From Candidatus Hydrogenedentota bacterium (GTDB taxonomy: Bacteria; Hydrogenedentota; Hydrogenedentia; Hydrogenedentiales; GCA-2746185), in assembly GCA_012965445.1 (NCBI GenBank), contig DTSJ01000040.1, positions 1 to 5,569 on the forward strand: a stretch of 5,569 nucleotides of DNA. Direction: 5' to 3'. The notes below the pieces were generated by a model, which saw only the letters and a program-made list of their open reading frames with translations, was not told the DNA's origin and did no database searches. Shown here piece by piece: positions 1 through 5,569 of the stretch (its first letter is position 1; every line of letters begins with the position of its first letter). Made by a program: the position numbers and the translations under genes.

Positions 1-227
1 AACGGGTGATGATTGCCATGATGTTGATCCCGGACCCCAATCTTTTGATTGCGGATGAGCCGACTTCAGCTTTGGATGTCACGGTGCAAATGCAAATTTT
101 AGCCATCATTGATGATTTGGTCAGAGAAAAAGGCATGGGCTTAATTTTCATCAGCCATGACTTGAATTTGATGGCTTCATTTTGGGATCGCGTTTTGATC
201 ATGTATGCCGGAAGAATTGTCGAAAGT
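1..227 (+). CDS. Partial oligopeptide/dipeptide ABC transporter ATP-binding protein (DppD/OppD type), cut at both ends
   Basis: This is the nucleotide-binding subunit of a peptide-type ABC importer, a cytoplasmic ATPase that powers uptake of peptides or similar solutes. The first complete codon is at position 3. The frame opens with RVMIAMML, the residues that normally follow the LSGGQ signature, which lies off the left edge. Next come Walker B and the D-loop (LLIADEPTSALD, with catalytic Glu), then the H-loop ISHD, and then DRVLIMYAGRIVE, the usual end of the core ATPase domain in this family. Homologues continue for about 80 or more residues (the oligopeptide-binding C-terminal extension). 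Here the reading frame instead runs into the antisense of a cytochrome/monooxygenase gene from about 228 on, so the remainder of the open frame (to 1346) is not protein-coding in this strand. The Trp in FWDRV is unusual; Cys is common there. AT-rich codon use (TTG, ATT, TTT) differs from the rest of the window. The family call is confident; the substrate is unknown. Confidence 0.88.
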
Positions 228-1310
228 GGCGTGAATCTTGTACTTCGTGCCTTTGGGAACGGAAACAGGATTCGCCAGTTCATAGTTCGACTGCCAGTTG
301 AAGTCATACTTAGGGACATCCGTGACGAGTTTTTCGGTTCCGTCCGGCAGCAACAGAGATGCATTGTAGGAAGAGCCGCGCAGGTGCATGTGCGCGCCGC
401 TGGAGAGAATCGTCAGGGGATAGTTCAGCGTGATTTCCGCGTCCATCGGATAACTCGGATCGTTCGGCTCGATGACCATGCTGTTGTCATCTGTTCCGAT
501 AGTTCGCACGACTTTGTCGATGCGCCCCTGGGCCAGTTTAACTCCGAACATGAGGTGATCGGTGACCTCTTCTTCGAGACCTACGTAGTGAACCTGAATC
601 TGAATCGTCTGACCTTTCGGAATCTTCAGTGCCGTGCCTTCAGGATAGCTGAAGGGCCGCGAACCCGGAAGATAGCTTCCGATGTAGTCGCCGCCGGCCA
701 TGACCGCAGGGCCTATGCTCACCCGCTCCAGGCGTTTTGGAGCCCGGACGAGGTTCGCATGGTGTACCGAAGCGCGTTCGGTCGGGCGTATCTCCCATTC
801 GGTGATATAGATGTCCTCGTCCAACACCGGGCCGAAGTGAATGCTTTGATATCGAATTTTCCGCGCAAGTGCTGGAACAACGAAGTCGCGGTCCGCGTGA
901 AAAATAAAGTCCGGCTCGCCCATCGCCCAGGTGTCATGGAAAACGGGGGTCGTAGGCAGATCCTTGGGATTACCCTGCTTTGCGCCCTGTCCGACCCAGT
1001 GGGATATCGTATCGATTTCATCCTGCGTCAGGCTGCGGTCATTGAGAAATTCCGTCTTGCTCGAATCCGCATGCCAGGGAGGCATCGTCTTTTCAATGAC
1101 TACTTTGCGAATCGATTTCGCCCAGGGGCGGATCGTCGCATAGTCCATCATGGAAAACGGAGCGATCTCGCCTTCGCGATGGCAGGAGAGGCACTTCGCA
1201 TGAAAAATCGGCGCCACGTCTTTCGTATAAGTAAGGTTTTCCTCGGCATGAGCGGCAGCCACTGCAACAGTAAGGGCGACCGGAGCCAGAATACGTGCGA
1301 ATTTCTTCAT
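177..1310 (-). CDS. Secreted c-type cytochrome fused to a PHM/DBH-like copper type II monooxygenase core; C-terminus lost
   Basis: The likely product is an exported, copper-dependent ascorbate-type monooxygenase-like enzyme with an N-terminal haem c domain. The substrate is unknown. ATG at 1308-1310 is chosen because GGAG lies about 8 bases upstream (GGAGAAG, 1315-1321) and a signal peptide follows directly (KK, a hydrophobic stretch at residues 8-20, predicted cleavage after AHA at 20-22). A longer open frame to 1451 adds 47 residues with no such logic. The haem site CLSCH is at residues 40-44, followed by a conserved MPPWHAD (76-82) and NDRSL. In the copper core, His-His at 183-184 (VHHANLV), His241 (QVHY) and HMH at 307-309 (GAHMHLRG) match the known PHM copper ligands (His-His, His, His-x-His). 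The final Met ligand would lie beyond residue 366 and is missing. The last ~11 residues (SGIHDQNAIPK, down to the stop at 177) are antisense of the ABC gene, so the genuine part ends near 213. Divergent from the small ORF at 1497. Confidence 0.82.
   Translation of the reverse strand: MKKFARILAPVALTVAVAAAHAEENLTYTKDVAPIFHAKCLSCHREGEIAPFSMMDYATIRPWAKSIRKVVIEKTMPPWHADSSKTEFLNDRSLTQDEIDTISHWVGQGAKQGNPKDLPTTPVFHDTWAMGEPDFIFHADRDFVVPALARKIRYQSIHFGPVLDEDIYITEWEIRPTERASVHHANLVRAPKRLERVSIGPAVMAGGDYIGSYLPGSRPFSYPEGTALKIPKGQTIQIQVHYVGLEEEVTDHLMFGVKLAQGRIDKVVRTIGTDDNSMVIEPNDPSYPMDAEITLNYPLTILSSGAHMHLRGSSYNASLLLPDGTEKLVTDVPKYDFNWQSNYELANPVSVPKGTKYKIHATFDNSSGIHDQNAIPK
213..227. other. Chimeric junction between an ABC transporter gene (+) and a copper monooxygenase-like gene (-)
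   Basis: Read on the plus strand, 213-224 encodes RIVE, the conserved end of the ABC ATPase core. Read on the minus strand, the same bases encode FDNS, a conserved motif near the C-terminus of bacterial cytochrome/copper monooxygenase proteins. Left of this point only the plus-strand frame makes family sense; right of it only the minus-strand frame does. The join therefore falls within a short stretch that satisfies both sequences (micro-homology of about 12-15 bases), with the two genes joined tail to tail. Base composition also steps here, from about 43% to about 55% GC. The exact breakpoint cannot be fixed from sequence alone. Confidence 0.8.
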
Positions 1311-1442
1311 TTTGCTTCTCCATGGGGGGTAACGATGAACTGGTGAGAAACATCTTAGATCAAATATCGCGATCATTGCGAGTTTTCGGAGGTGAACAGC
1401 TTTGATAATGATCATGGCCGAACAAGCGTTGAGCAGGTCTAT

Positions 1443-1496
1443 TGTAGGCATAAGTAATTTATAATTAACGACTTATAAGAGTATATTTTTGTTGAC
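1443..1496. promoter_or_regulatory. AT-rich intergenic segment, possible promoter region for the small ORF
   Basis: The 186-bp gap between the divergent cytochrome gene (start 1310) and the small ORF (start 1497) ends in a markedly AT-rich stretch. A TATATT hexamer at 1482-1487 lies only 9 bases before the ATG and could act as a -10 box giving a nearly leaderless transcript. The matching -35 position (around 1459-1464, TTATAA) is poor. On the minus strand there are several TATAA-like hexamers but no convincing -35 partner. TTGACA at 1492-1497 overlaps the ATG and has no good -10 box 17 bases downstream. I see no clear operator. Function is inferred only from composition and position. Confidence 0.3.
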
Positions 1497-1688
1497 ATGA
1501 GCCCCAATCCATCCGTGCAGGCGCGCAACTTTATTAACGCGCTGAACGAAACTGCGGGCGCGGTACAAGCAAAGTTTTCCGGCGAAGAAAACCCGCCGCC
1601 CACACACGGAGCCTCGTTCGAGATCAACGGAGAATTCTTCCCCATCAGAGATACGTCATCGGGATTCCGACTGAACATCACGATTTAG
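1497..1688 (+). CDS. Hypothetical 63-residue protein, not recognised
   Basis: I do not recognise this family. The reading frame has codon use like the flanking genes (frequent GCG, GGC, AAC, GAA, TTC and CTG, GC-rich third positions), which supports real coding. Residues 7-27 (VQARNFINALNETAGAVQA) could form an amphipathic helix. A proline-rich linker follows (NPPPTH), then FEINGEFFPIRD and a polar-aromatic end (GFRLNITI) that suggests beta strands. There is no signal peptide, membrane segment, Cys motif or obvious catalytic motif. ATG at 1497 is the only reasonable start: an in-frame TAA lies at 1476-1478. No Shine-Dalgarno site precedes it, so translation may be leaderless, or the ORF could be the remnant of a longer gene. 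The TAG stop is also the first three bases of the palindromic element at 1686-1799. It could belong to a widespread but uncharacterised small family. Confidence 0.5.
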   Translation: MSPNPSVQARNFINALNETAGAVQAKFSGEENPPPTHGASFEINGEFFPIRDTSSGFRLNITI

Positions 1689-1799
1689 AGCACTTTAATC
1701 ATATATAGATACGGAGCCGCGCCGGTGAGTCATTGGCTGGCAATGAACAAAACCAAAGACATAGCGGGCTACGTATCTATATATGATTAAAGCGTTCTA
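1686..1799. repeat. 114-bp palindromic MITE-like element with long inverted repeats ending in TA
   Basis: The arms are 1686-1713 and 1772-1799. They pair at 26 of 28 positions, including a perfect 21-bp block (1693-1713 with 1772-1792; core TAATCATATATAGATACG). After one mismatch, four more bases pair (1715-1718 with 1767-1770). About 48 bases remain in the middle, with no ORF. The arms begin TAGA and end TCTA, so TA flanks the structure on both sides. That is what insertions of IS630/Tc1-mariner-type MITEs look like, since they duplicate TA. This assignment is an inference; no transposase is present and no second copy is in the window. The RNA would fold into a long AU-rich stem. It could slow transcription leaving the small ORF, but it lacks the U-tract of an intrinsic terminator. 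It lies between the small ORF and the permease gene. Confidence 0.72.
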
Positions 1800-1870
1800 G
1801 CACGCGTGAGACACTTTCTGCTACCATTCCCTTTTTTCCGGCGGGGACACTATTTTTTCAGGAGCATCGT

Positions 1871-2608
1871 TTGGAAATCTTGATCGTCGGATCCATCGCC
1901 GTGTTCATTGGTGGATTCTTGCAGGGTTGTCTAGGCTTCGGCTTCGGATTGATCAGCGTGCCGCTGCTGCTGATGGTACTCGCCGCCTCCGAAGTCGTCC
2001 CCATGCAGATCGCGTTGGGTCTTCTGCTGAGTGTCCCCCTCGCATTGCAGGTCCGCCGTAAAATTAAGCCCGCACTCGTGTTTCCGTTGCTGATTGGAGC
2101 GTTCGTCGGGCTTCCCGTAGGGTCCAAACTGATGACCCTTTTCGACGGCCCCTACCTGAAACTTACCGTCGGCGTGATACTCGTCCTCATGTCGGTCGCC
2201 ATGCTCAGCGGATGGAGCCGCCCAATCAAAAGTCCTTTGCTCCCGCTTTTTTCCATCGGGTTTCTCAGCGGCATCCTGCAAACGACATCCGCCATGAGCG
2301 GCCCGCCGATCGTTCTTTTCCTGACAAATCAGGGCATGGACAAAGATCGGTTTCGCGCAAACATACTCATGTATCTTGCGCTTCTATGCGTAATTACGAC
2401 CGTGGGATTCGGGCTGCAGGGCAGGTTTACACAGCCGATTCTGGAACGAACCGCGATCTTGAGCATTAGTGTGATTACCGGAGGTTTTTTCGGTATGAAA
2501 CTCTCCAGTAGAATACCCCAGGAACTCTTCCGCAAGTTGACGCTTATCGTTGCTGCGGCGATGGGAATGTTGTTGTGTGTGCGTAATGTGGCGATTCTGA
2601 TCGGGTAA
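1871..2608 (+). CDS. TSUP (TauE/SafE) family membrane permease
   Basis: This is an integral inner-membrane protein of the sulfite exporter TauE/SafE family (TSUP), whose members move small anions such as sulfite, sulfoacetate or other organosulfur compounds. The substrate here cannot be told. The protein has 245 residues, the usual family length. About eight hydrophobic segments are visible (near 2-25, 27-40, 46-62, 68-84, 95-113, 122-152, 163-181, 193-210 and 222-243, some of which may be re-entrant). Both halves carry the family's internal repeat signature: GGFLQGCLGFGFG at 14-26, and GFLSGILQTTSAMSGPP at 130-146. The start is TTG at 1871, supported by AGGAG at 1860-1864 with a 6-base spacer; there is no nearby in-frame ATG. 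It is convergent with the prepilin gene, whose stop lies 6 bases away, with no terminator hairpin between them. No partner sulfur-metabolism gene is visible. Confidence 0.9.
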   Translation: MEILIVGSIAVFIGGFLQGCLGFGFGLISVPLLLMVLAASEVVPMQIALGLLLSVPLALQVRRKIKPALVFPLLIGAFVGLPVGSKLMTLFDGPYLKLTVGVILVLMSVAMLSGWSRPIKSPLLPLFSIGFLSGILQTTSAMSGPPIVLFLTNQGMDKDRFRANILMYLALLCVITTVGFGLQGRFTQPILERTAILSISVITGGFFGMKLSSRIPQELFRKLTLIVAAAMGMLLCVRNVAILIG

Positions 2609-2614
2609 GCCTGC

Positions 2615-3634
2615 CTATTCCTGAACGATATAGATGGGGCCGTCAATGCCCACGCCGACCTTTCCTCCGTATGACCTGCCGCGCCCGTCAACTCTTGTGT
2701 TGCCTCTTACGTCCACTAACGGGATGTACGGGAAAAAGTTTGCGTCCTGGTCCTGAGAGACGCGCGCCCTGTAATCGTAATCCCGGACACCGTCTCCATC
2801 TCTGATACCGTCTCCATCTCCGTCTACGCCGTCCAGATCGCGCGTAAGCATGTAGTACGTCGCCATCGCAGCGATATGGTAGAAGTAGTTTTCCTTGCCA
2901 GCGTAATCGGCTGGATTGAGGTCACCGATAGCATCGCCGAAGTCGTAAATAAGTCCCTGCGTGTTCGTGACCAATCCGGCGCTTACCAGTGCGAAGGAGT
3001 CATAGCTCGCGGGAGGAAAATGGAAATTCGCGTCCTGCAGCTTGGAGTTCGTGAAATCTGGAAAACCCTTGTAGTTGACGCCGTCTCCCCGATCCCAAAT
3101 CTCCTTGACCTTTCGAAACTGCCGCAGATTGACCGCCACATAGATAAAAGGCCGTTGACCAAGCACGACTGAACTTGAGTAATCGCTCAGAAGCTGGTTT
3201 CTGCCCGACGGCGGAAAATATTCCAAACGGCTCGTGATTCCATCGTAGTCCGTATCGGAATCATCCAATGCAAAAGCATCATAGAAATCCTTATTGTCGT
3301 GCTGTCCGAGCAGGGACATGTATGATTTAGTCACAAAATACTTTGCGTGTGTCGGTTCATTCGGATCGAGAAGAAGTCGTTGCGCCGGTGGAAGCCGAAA
3401 CGCCTCTTTTGACAAGTAGCCGTAGCCCGGAGGATACGAATTGTGGTCGACGTAGTAACTCGCCAAAATAGTCCCTAGCTGCTTTAGGGTATTTTCGACG
3501 GATACCACATTCGCCTTTTCACGAGTGAATGCGAGGCCCCCCAGAATAAAACTCGCCAGAATGCCGATAATGGCGATAACGACGAGCAGTTCGATTAGAG
3601 TAAATCCGCGTTTCTCGTGCTGAATCCGTGGCAT
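2615..3634 (-). CDS. Large type II secretion/type IV pilin-like prepilin with Asp-rich (calcium-loop-like) segments
   Basis: This is a class of prepilin processed by a prepilin peptidase and built into a pseudopilus or pilus-like fibre at the cell envelope. The start ATG at 3632-3634 has AGGAG at 3642-3646 (7-base spacer). A 15-residue in-frame extension to 3679 is rejected because it lacks a ribosome site and overlaps the promoter. The leader is MPRIQHEKRG (residues 1-10), with cleavage expected between Gly10 and Phe11. FTLIELLVVIAIIGILA follows, with the hallmark Glu at mature +5. Residues 40-70 continue as the GspG/PulG-type helix ending NSYPPG. At 339 residues it is more than twice the size of GspG (~145), closer to the large prepilin-like proteins of Planctomycetes and related phyla. 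Two Asp-rich loops stand out: DDSDTDYDG at 124-132, and a DGDGDG/DGDG run at 266-288, resembling thrombospondin type 3 calcium loops. No other secretion gene is in the window. Confidence 0.9.
   Translation of the reverse strand: MPRIQHEKRGFTLIELLVVIAIIGILASFILGGLAFTREKANVVSVENTLKQLGTILASYYVDHNSYPPGYGYLSKEAFRLPPAQRLLLDPNEPTHAKYFVTKSYMSLLGQHDNKDFYDAFALDDSDTDYDGITSRLEYFPPSGRNQLLSDYSSSVVLGQRPFIYVAVNLRQFRKVKEIWDRGDGVNYKGFPDFTNSKLQDANFHFPPASYDSFALVSAGLVTNTQGLIYDFGDAIGDLNPADYAGKENYFYHIAAMATYYMLTRDLDGVDGDGDGIRDGDGVRDYDYRARVSQDQDANFFPYIPLVDVRGNTRVDGRGRSYGGKVGVGIDGPIYIVQE
2789..2824. repeat. Short in-frame tandem repeat (2 x 18 bp) inside the prepilin gene
   Basis: Two adjacent 18-base units (2807-2824 and 2789-2806 in gene order) share 14 consecutive bases. 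They encode DGDGDG (residues 271-276) and IRDGDG (277-282). The unit length is a multiple of three, so gain or loss of units would keep the frame and change only the length of the Asp/Gly loop. Confidence 0.7.
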
Positions 3635-3669
3635 GACCGTTCTCCTGGATGGCTTTCTGTTCCAGAATA

Positions 3670-3698
3670 ATTCTAGCACGGCAAAGGTGGGCGATCAA
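3670..3698 (-). promoter_or_regulatory. Sigma70-type promoter of the prepilin gene
   Basis: On the minus strand there is a -35 box TTGATC (3693-3698; four of six bases match TTGACA), a 17-base spacer, and a -10 box TAGAAT (3670-3675; five of six match TATAAT). Transcription would begin near 3662-3664, giving a leader of roughly 30 bases that contains the AGGAG ribosome site for the ATG at 3634. Spacing and position are ideal. The promoter sits just downstream of the ligase gene's terminator, which supports separate transcription of the prepilin. Predicted only. Confidence 0.6.
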
Positions 3699-3751
3699 GA
3701 CTAACTGCTTGATAATAAAAGGCTTCGCGCAGTTTTAATACTTTGGAAGTG

Positions 3752-3795
3752 AAAAAAATGCGGAGTCGCCGAAAGACTTCCAGCGACTCCGCATT
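3752..3795 (-). terminator. Rho-independent terminator of the acyl-CoA ligase operon
   Basis: On the minus strand a perfect 13-bp stem (AATGCGGAGTCGC at 3783-3795 in transcript order, pairing with 3757-3769) encloses a 13-base loop in which three more pairs are possible. It is followed directly by a run of T (complement of A at 3752-3758). It starts 48 bases after the ligase stop codon and precedes the prepilin promoter. The plus-strand reading has no T-run after the stem, so it works in one direction only. Confidence 0.9.
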
Positions 3796-3843
3796 GAATG
3801 AATTGGTTCGAGCAGAGCGATACGCTGATACCGAAACCCGGTT

Positions 3844-5418
3844 CTACACTTTCTCCCGCTTCGCTTCGTCCATTGCACGAAGTTCCTTTTTCAGGATTTT
3901 ACCTGTAGGACCCAGCGGGAGTTCCTCGATAATTTCGATCACACGTGGATACTTGTACGCCGCCATCTGATCCTTGCACCAGGCTTTCATCTCGTCCAAG
4001 TCCGGCGTTGCCTTCTGCTTGGGGACCACATACGCTTTAACTTCTTCGCCGTGGACATCGCTGGGGATGCCGATGACCGCGACGAGCGACACATCGTCGT
4101 GCATCATCATCACTTCCTCGACTTCGCGCGGATATACGTTGAATCCACCGCGAATGATCATGTCTTTCACGCGGTCAACGATGTAGAAGAATCCGTCCTC
4201 GTCCATTTTGCCGATATCGCCCGAGTGGAACCATCCGCCGCGAAACGCTTCTTCATTCGCTTCTTCGCGTTTGTAATAGCCCTTCATGATGTTGTGACCG
4301 CGGATGACGATTTCGCCTTCTTCGCCCACGGGTTTTTCATTCATGTCGTCGTCTACCACCATCACATCCACGCCCCAGATCGGCAGTCCGATGGAGCCTA
4401 CTTTGCGCGGCCTGTCTGGACGGTTGAAAGTGGCAGTGGGGGAGGTCTCGCTCAATCCGTATCCTTCGAGAATCTGAACATTGTATTTTTCTTCGAATCC
4501 CTTCAGGACTTCTACCGGAAGTGAAGCACCGCCCGAAACGCACATGCGCAGATTACTTGCGATTTTCTCCAGGTCGAAATGCCCTTCGGAGTCGTCATAA
4601 TTCAACAACTCCCAATACATCGTCGGCACGCCCGCAAAGGTTGTGATGCCTTCTTCCTGGAATATTCTGAGTACCGCCGCGGCATCAAAACGAGGCAACA
4701 GCACCATTGTGCCGTGCGTAAGCAGCGTCAGGTCCGTCACGCTGATCCCGAAGGAGTGGAACATCGGCAGTACGATCAGCACCTTGTCATCGGGAGTACT
4801 CTCGAAAAGGCGACTACTCACAGAACAGTTCATCAGCATGTTCGAGTGCGACAGTTCCGCGCCCTTCGGCTGCCCGGTAGTGCCCGACGTGTAAATAATC
4901 AAACACGAATCGTCTGGGCGACACATCACCGTATTAAACGTAGGCGGCTGCGCGTTCATCAATTCCATCAGCGAAGGATGACCGTCTGCAAACGAAGGAG
5001 AACCCGGAATCGCAGGAATCGTAATGAAGTGCTTGCACGTTTCCGTTTGGTCAAACCCATCAAGACCGCTCGCACCCATGGGCATCTCTGGCGTACCCTG
5101 GAAACAGATGTACGCCACGGATTCGGAATCGCTCAGATGATAAGCAATCTCGCGGGGCCGCAGCAGAACGCTCAACGGCACCATCACCGCGCCTGCTTTC
5201 AGAATTCCCATCCACACCGCCGGGAAATACAGCAGGTTCGGACACGTCAGCGCGACCTTGTCGCCCTTGCCGACCCCCAGCTCCGTCAGCATCCCCGCGA
5301 CCTGACACGCCATCGCATTAATCGTCTTGTAATCCAGACGAGTACTATCGAAAACCACCGCATCCTTGTACGGATGCTCCTTAACACTGTCTTCCAAAAC
5401 CTTGACAAGATTGTACAT
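3844..5418 (-). CDS. AMP-forming long/medium-chain acyl-CoA synthetase-like ligase (FadD/4CL type)
   Basis: This is a cytoplasmic or membrane-associated ANL-superfamily ligase: carboxylate + ATP + CoA give acyl-CoA + AMP + PPi via an acyl-adenylate. It has 524 residues, full length for the family. Visible motifs are the phosphate-binding loop YTSGTTGQPKG (176-186), LPMFHSFG (217-224), the acyl/adenine-binding EGYGLSETSP (318-327), the ribose-binding Asp401 in HSGD, the hinge region DRVKD (415-419), RGGFNVYPREVEE (423-435), and the C-terminal catalytic Lys507 in GPTGKILKKELR. This looks intact and active. The start ATG at 5416-5418 has AGGAG at 5431-5435, a rather long 12-base spacer. The preceding gene ends 19 bases upstream, so the two are probably co-transcribed, with the terminator at 3752-3795 closing the unit. 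The motifs fit FadD-like fatty acid ligases best; an aryl or other carboxylic acid substrate is possible, so no gene symbol is given. Confidence 0.93.
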   Translation of the reverse strand: MYNLVKVLEDSVKEHPYKDAVVFDSTRLDYKTINAMACQVAGMLTELGVGKGDKVALTCPNLLYFPAVWMGILKAGAVMVPLSVLLRPREIAYHLSDSESVAYICFQGTPEMPMGASGLDGFDQTETCKHFITIPAIPGSPSFADGHPSLMELMNAQPPTFNTVMCRPDDSCLIIYTSGTTGQPKGAELSHSNMLMNCSVSSRLFESTPDDKVLIVLPMFHSFGISVTDLTLLTHGTMVLLPRFDAAAVLRIFQEEGITTFAGVPTMYWELLNYDDSEGHFDLEKIASNLRMCVSGGASLPVEVLKGFEEKYNVQILEGYGLSETSPTATFNRPDRPRKVGSIGLPIWGVDVMVVDDDMNEKPVGEEGEIVIRGHNIMKGYYKREEANEEAFRGGWFHSGDIGKMDEDGFFYIVDRVKDMIIRGGFNVYPREVEEVMMMHDDVSLVAVIGIPSDVHGEEVKAYVVPKQKATPDLDEMKAWCKDQMAAYKYPRVIEIIEELPLGPTGKILKKELRAMDEAKREKV

Positions 5419-5437
5419 TAGATTGAATTACTCCTAA

Positions 5438-5569
5438 TTATTGAACTACGGTAATTTTCAGATCGCCCAGTAAATCACGGCGTTTCACGTCACCAGACGC
5501 ACAACCCACGAATCCATAAAAACCGGAATTCACCGGAATCAGCCATTTTCGCACGATTAGAGGGTGGAT
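5438..5569 (-). CDS. C-terminal 43 codons of an unidentified gene upstream of the ligase
   Basis: On the minus strand the window opens in a reading frame that stays open from 5569 to a TAA at 5438-5440. It encodes 43 residues that begin IHPLIVRKWLIPV and end GDLKITVVQ. The codons (CTG, GTG, GAC, CGC, GGT) look like those of the neighbouring genes. The stop lies 19 bases before the ligase ATG, and the ligase's AGGAG site begins 2 bases after it. That is the spacing expected for two genes of one operon. It has no start codon in the window, so start-based ORF searches miss it. I do not recognise the family. The other two frames on this strand contain stops. Confidence 0.55.
   Translation of the reverse strand: MHPLIVRKWLIPVNSGFYGFVGCASGDVKRRDLLGDLKITVVQ

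Noticed and set aside
6..1346. 446-residue plus-strand open frame as one protein
   Set aside because: Only the first ~74 residues are ABC ATPase; the rest is the exact antisense of the signal-peptide-bearing cytochrome/copper protein and has no family-like motifs.
1311..1451. 47-residue N-terminal extension of the cytochrome/copper protein
   Set aside because: The signal peptide begins at the Met at 1310, which has its own GGAG site. The extension has no ribosome site and would bury the signal peptide.
1490..1520. TTGACA at 1492-1497 as a -35 box
   Set aside because: It overlaps the small ORF's ATG, and no -10-like hexamer occurs 16-18 bases downstream in either the ORF or its alternatives.
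2600..2640. Bidirectional terminator between the convergent permease and prepilin genes
   Set aside because: The two stops are 6 bases apart and I find no stable GC-rich hairpin with a T-run on either side.
3635..3679. 15-residue N-terminal extension of the prepilin
   Set aside because: It overlaps the -10 box, lacks a ribosome site, and would give an unusually long leader. The Met at 3634 has AGGAG at good spacing.
4579..5421. 280-residue plus-strand open frame opposite the ligase
   Set aside because: It is His/Arg/Gln-rich, typical of a frame antisense to a GC-rich gene, and lies fully within the intact ligase gene.
5522..5539. Direct repeat ACCGGAAT x2 with 10-bp period as an operator upstream of the ligase
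   Set aside because: It lies inside the coding end of the upstream gene, about 100 bases from the ligase start, with no promoter nearby. Chance or coding similarity is sufficient.

Overview
The window looks like an environmental or metagenome-derived bacterial contig. Everything from about position 230 to the end has consistent base and codon use (roughly 50-60% GC). The gene content is a cytochrome c/copper monooxygenase-like protein, a large type II secretion-type prepilin with Asp-rich loops, a TSUP permease and a FadD-like acyl-CoA ligase. It would fit a member of the Planctomycetes/Verrucomicrobia/Hydrogenedentes-type or Acidobacteria-type phyla. That placement is a weak inference; no rRNA or marker gene is present. 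The first ~210 bases are more AT-rich (78 of the first 180 bases are G/C by hand count, against 99 of bases 241-420) and read like a different genome.

Layout: (1) 1-~227, plus strand: the C-terminal half of the ATPase domain of an oligopeptide/dipeptide ABC transporter. It stops mid-gene where it meets (2), on the minus strand (start 1310): a secreted c-type cytochrome fused to a PHM/DBH-like copper monooxygenase core, which loses its own C-terminus at the same point. Both families match through the same ~12-15 bases (about 213-227). This is therefore a head-on chimeric junction, either an assembly/amplification artefact or a real micro-homology rearrangement. (3) 1497-1688, plus: a 63-residue protein I do not recognise, preceded by an AT-rich segment and no Shine-Dalgarno site. 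(4) 1686-1799: a 114-bp palindromic, MITE-like element with TA at both ends, starting at the stop codon of (3). (5) 1871-2608, plus: a TauE/SafE (TSUP) membrane permease with a TTG start. (6) 2615-3634, minus: a 339-residue prepilin, convergent with (5), with a good sigma70-type promoter at 3670-3698. (7) 3752-3795: an intrinsic terminator for (8), a 524-residue AMP-forming acyl-CoA ligase (3844-5418, minus). (9) 5438-5569, minus: the last 43 codons of an upstream gene, ending 19 bp before the ligase start, so the ligase is the last gene of an operon that continues off the right edge.

The genes do not form one obvious pathway. The ligase and the unidentified upstream gene form one transcription unit, closed by the terminator. 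The prepilin is a separate unit with its own promoter. The permease and the small ORF lie on the other strand, with the palindromic element between them. I see no phage, CRISPR, tRNA or rRNA features. The points most worth checking are the chimeric junction, the palindromic element at the stop codon of an unknown small gene, and the Asp-rich prepilin.
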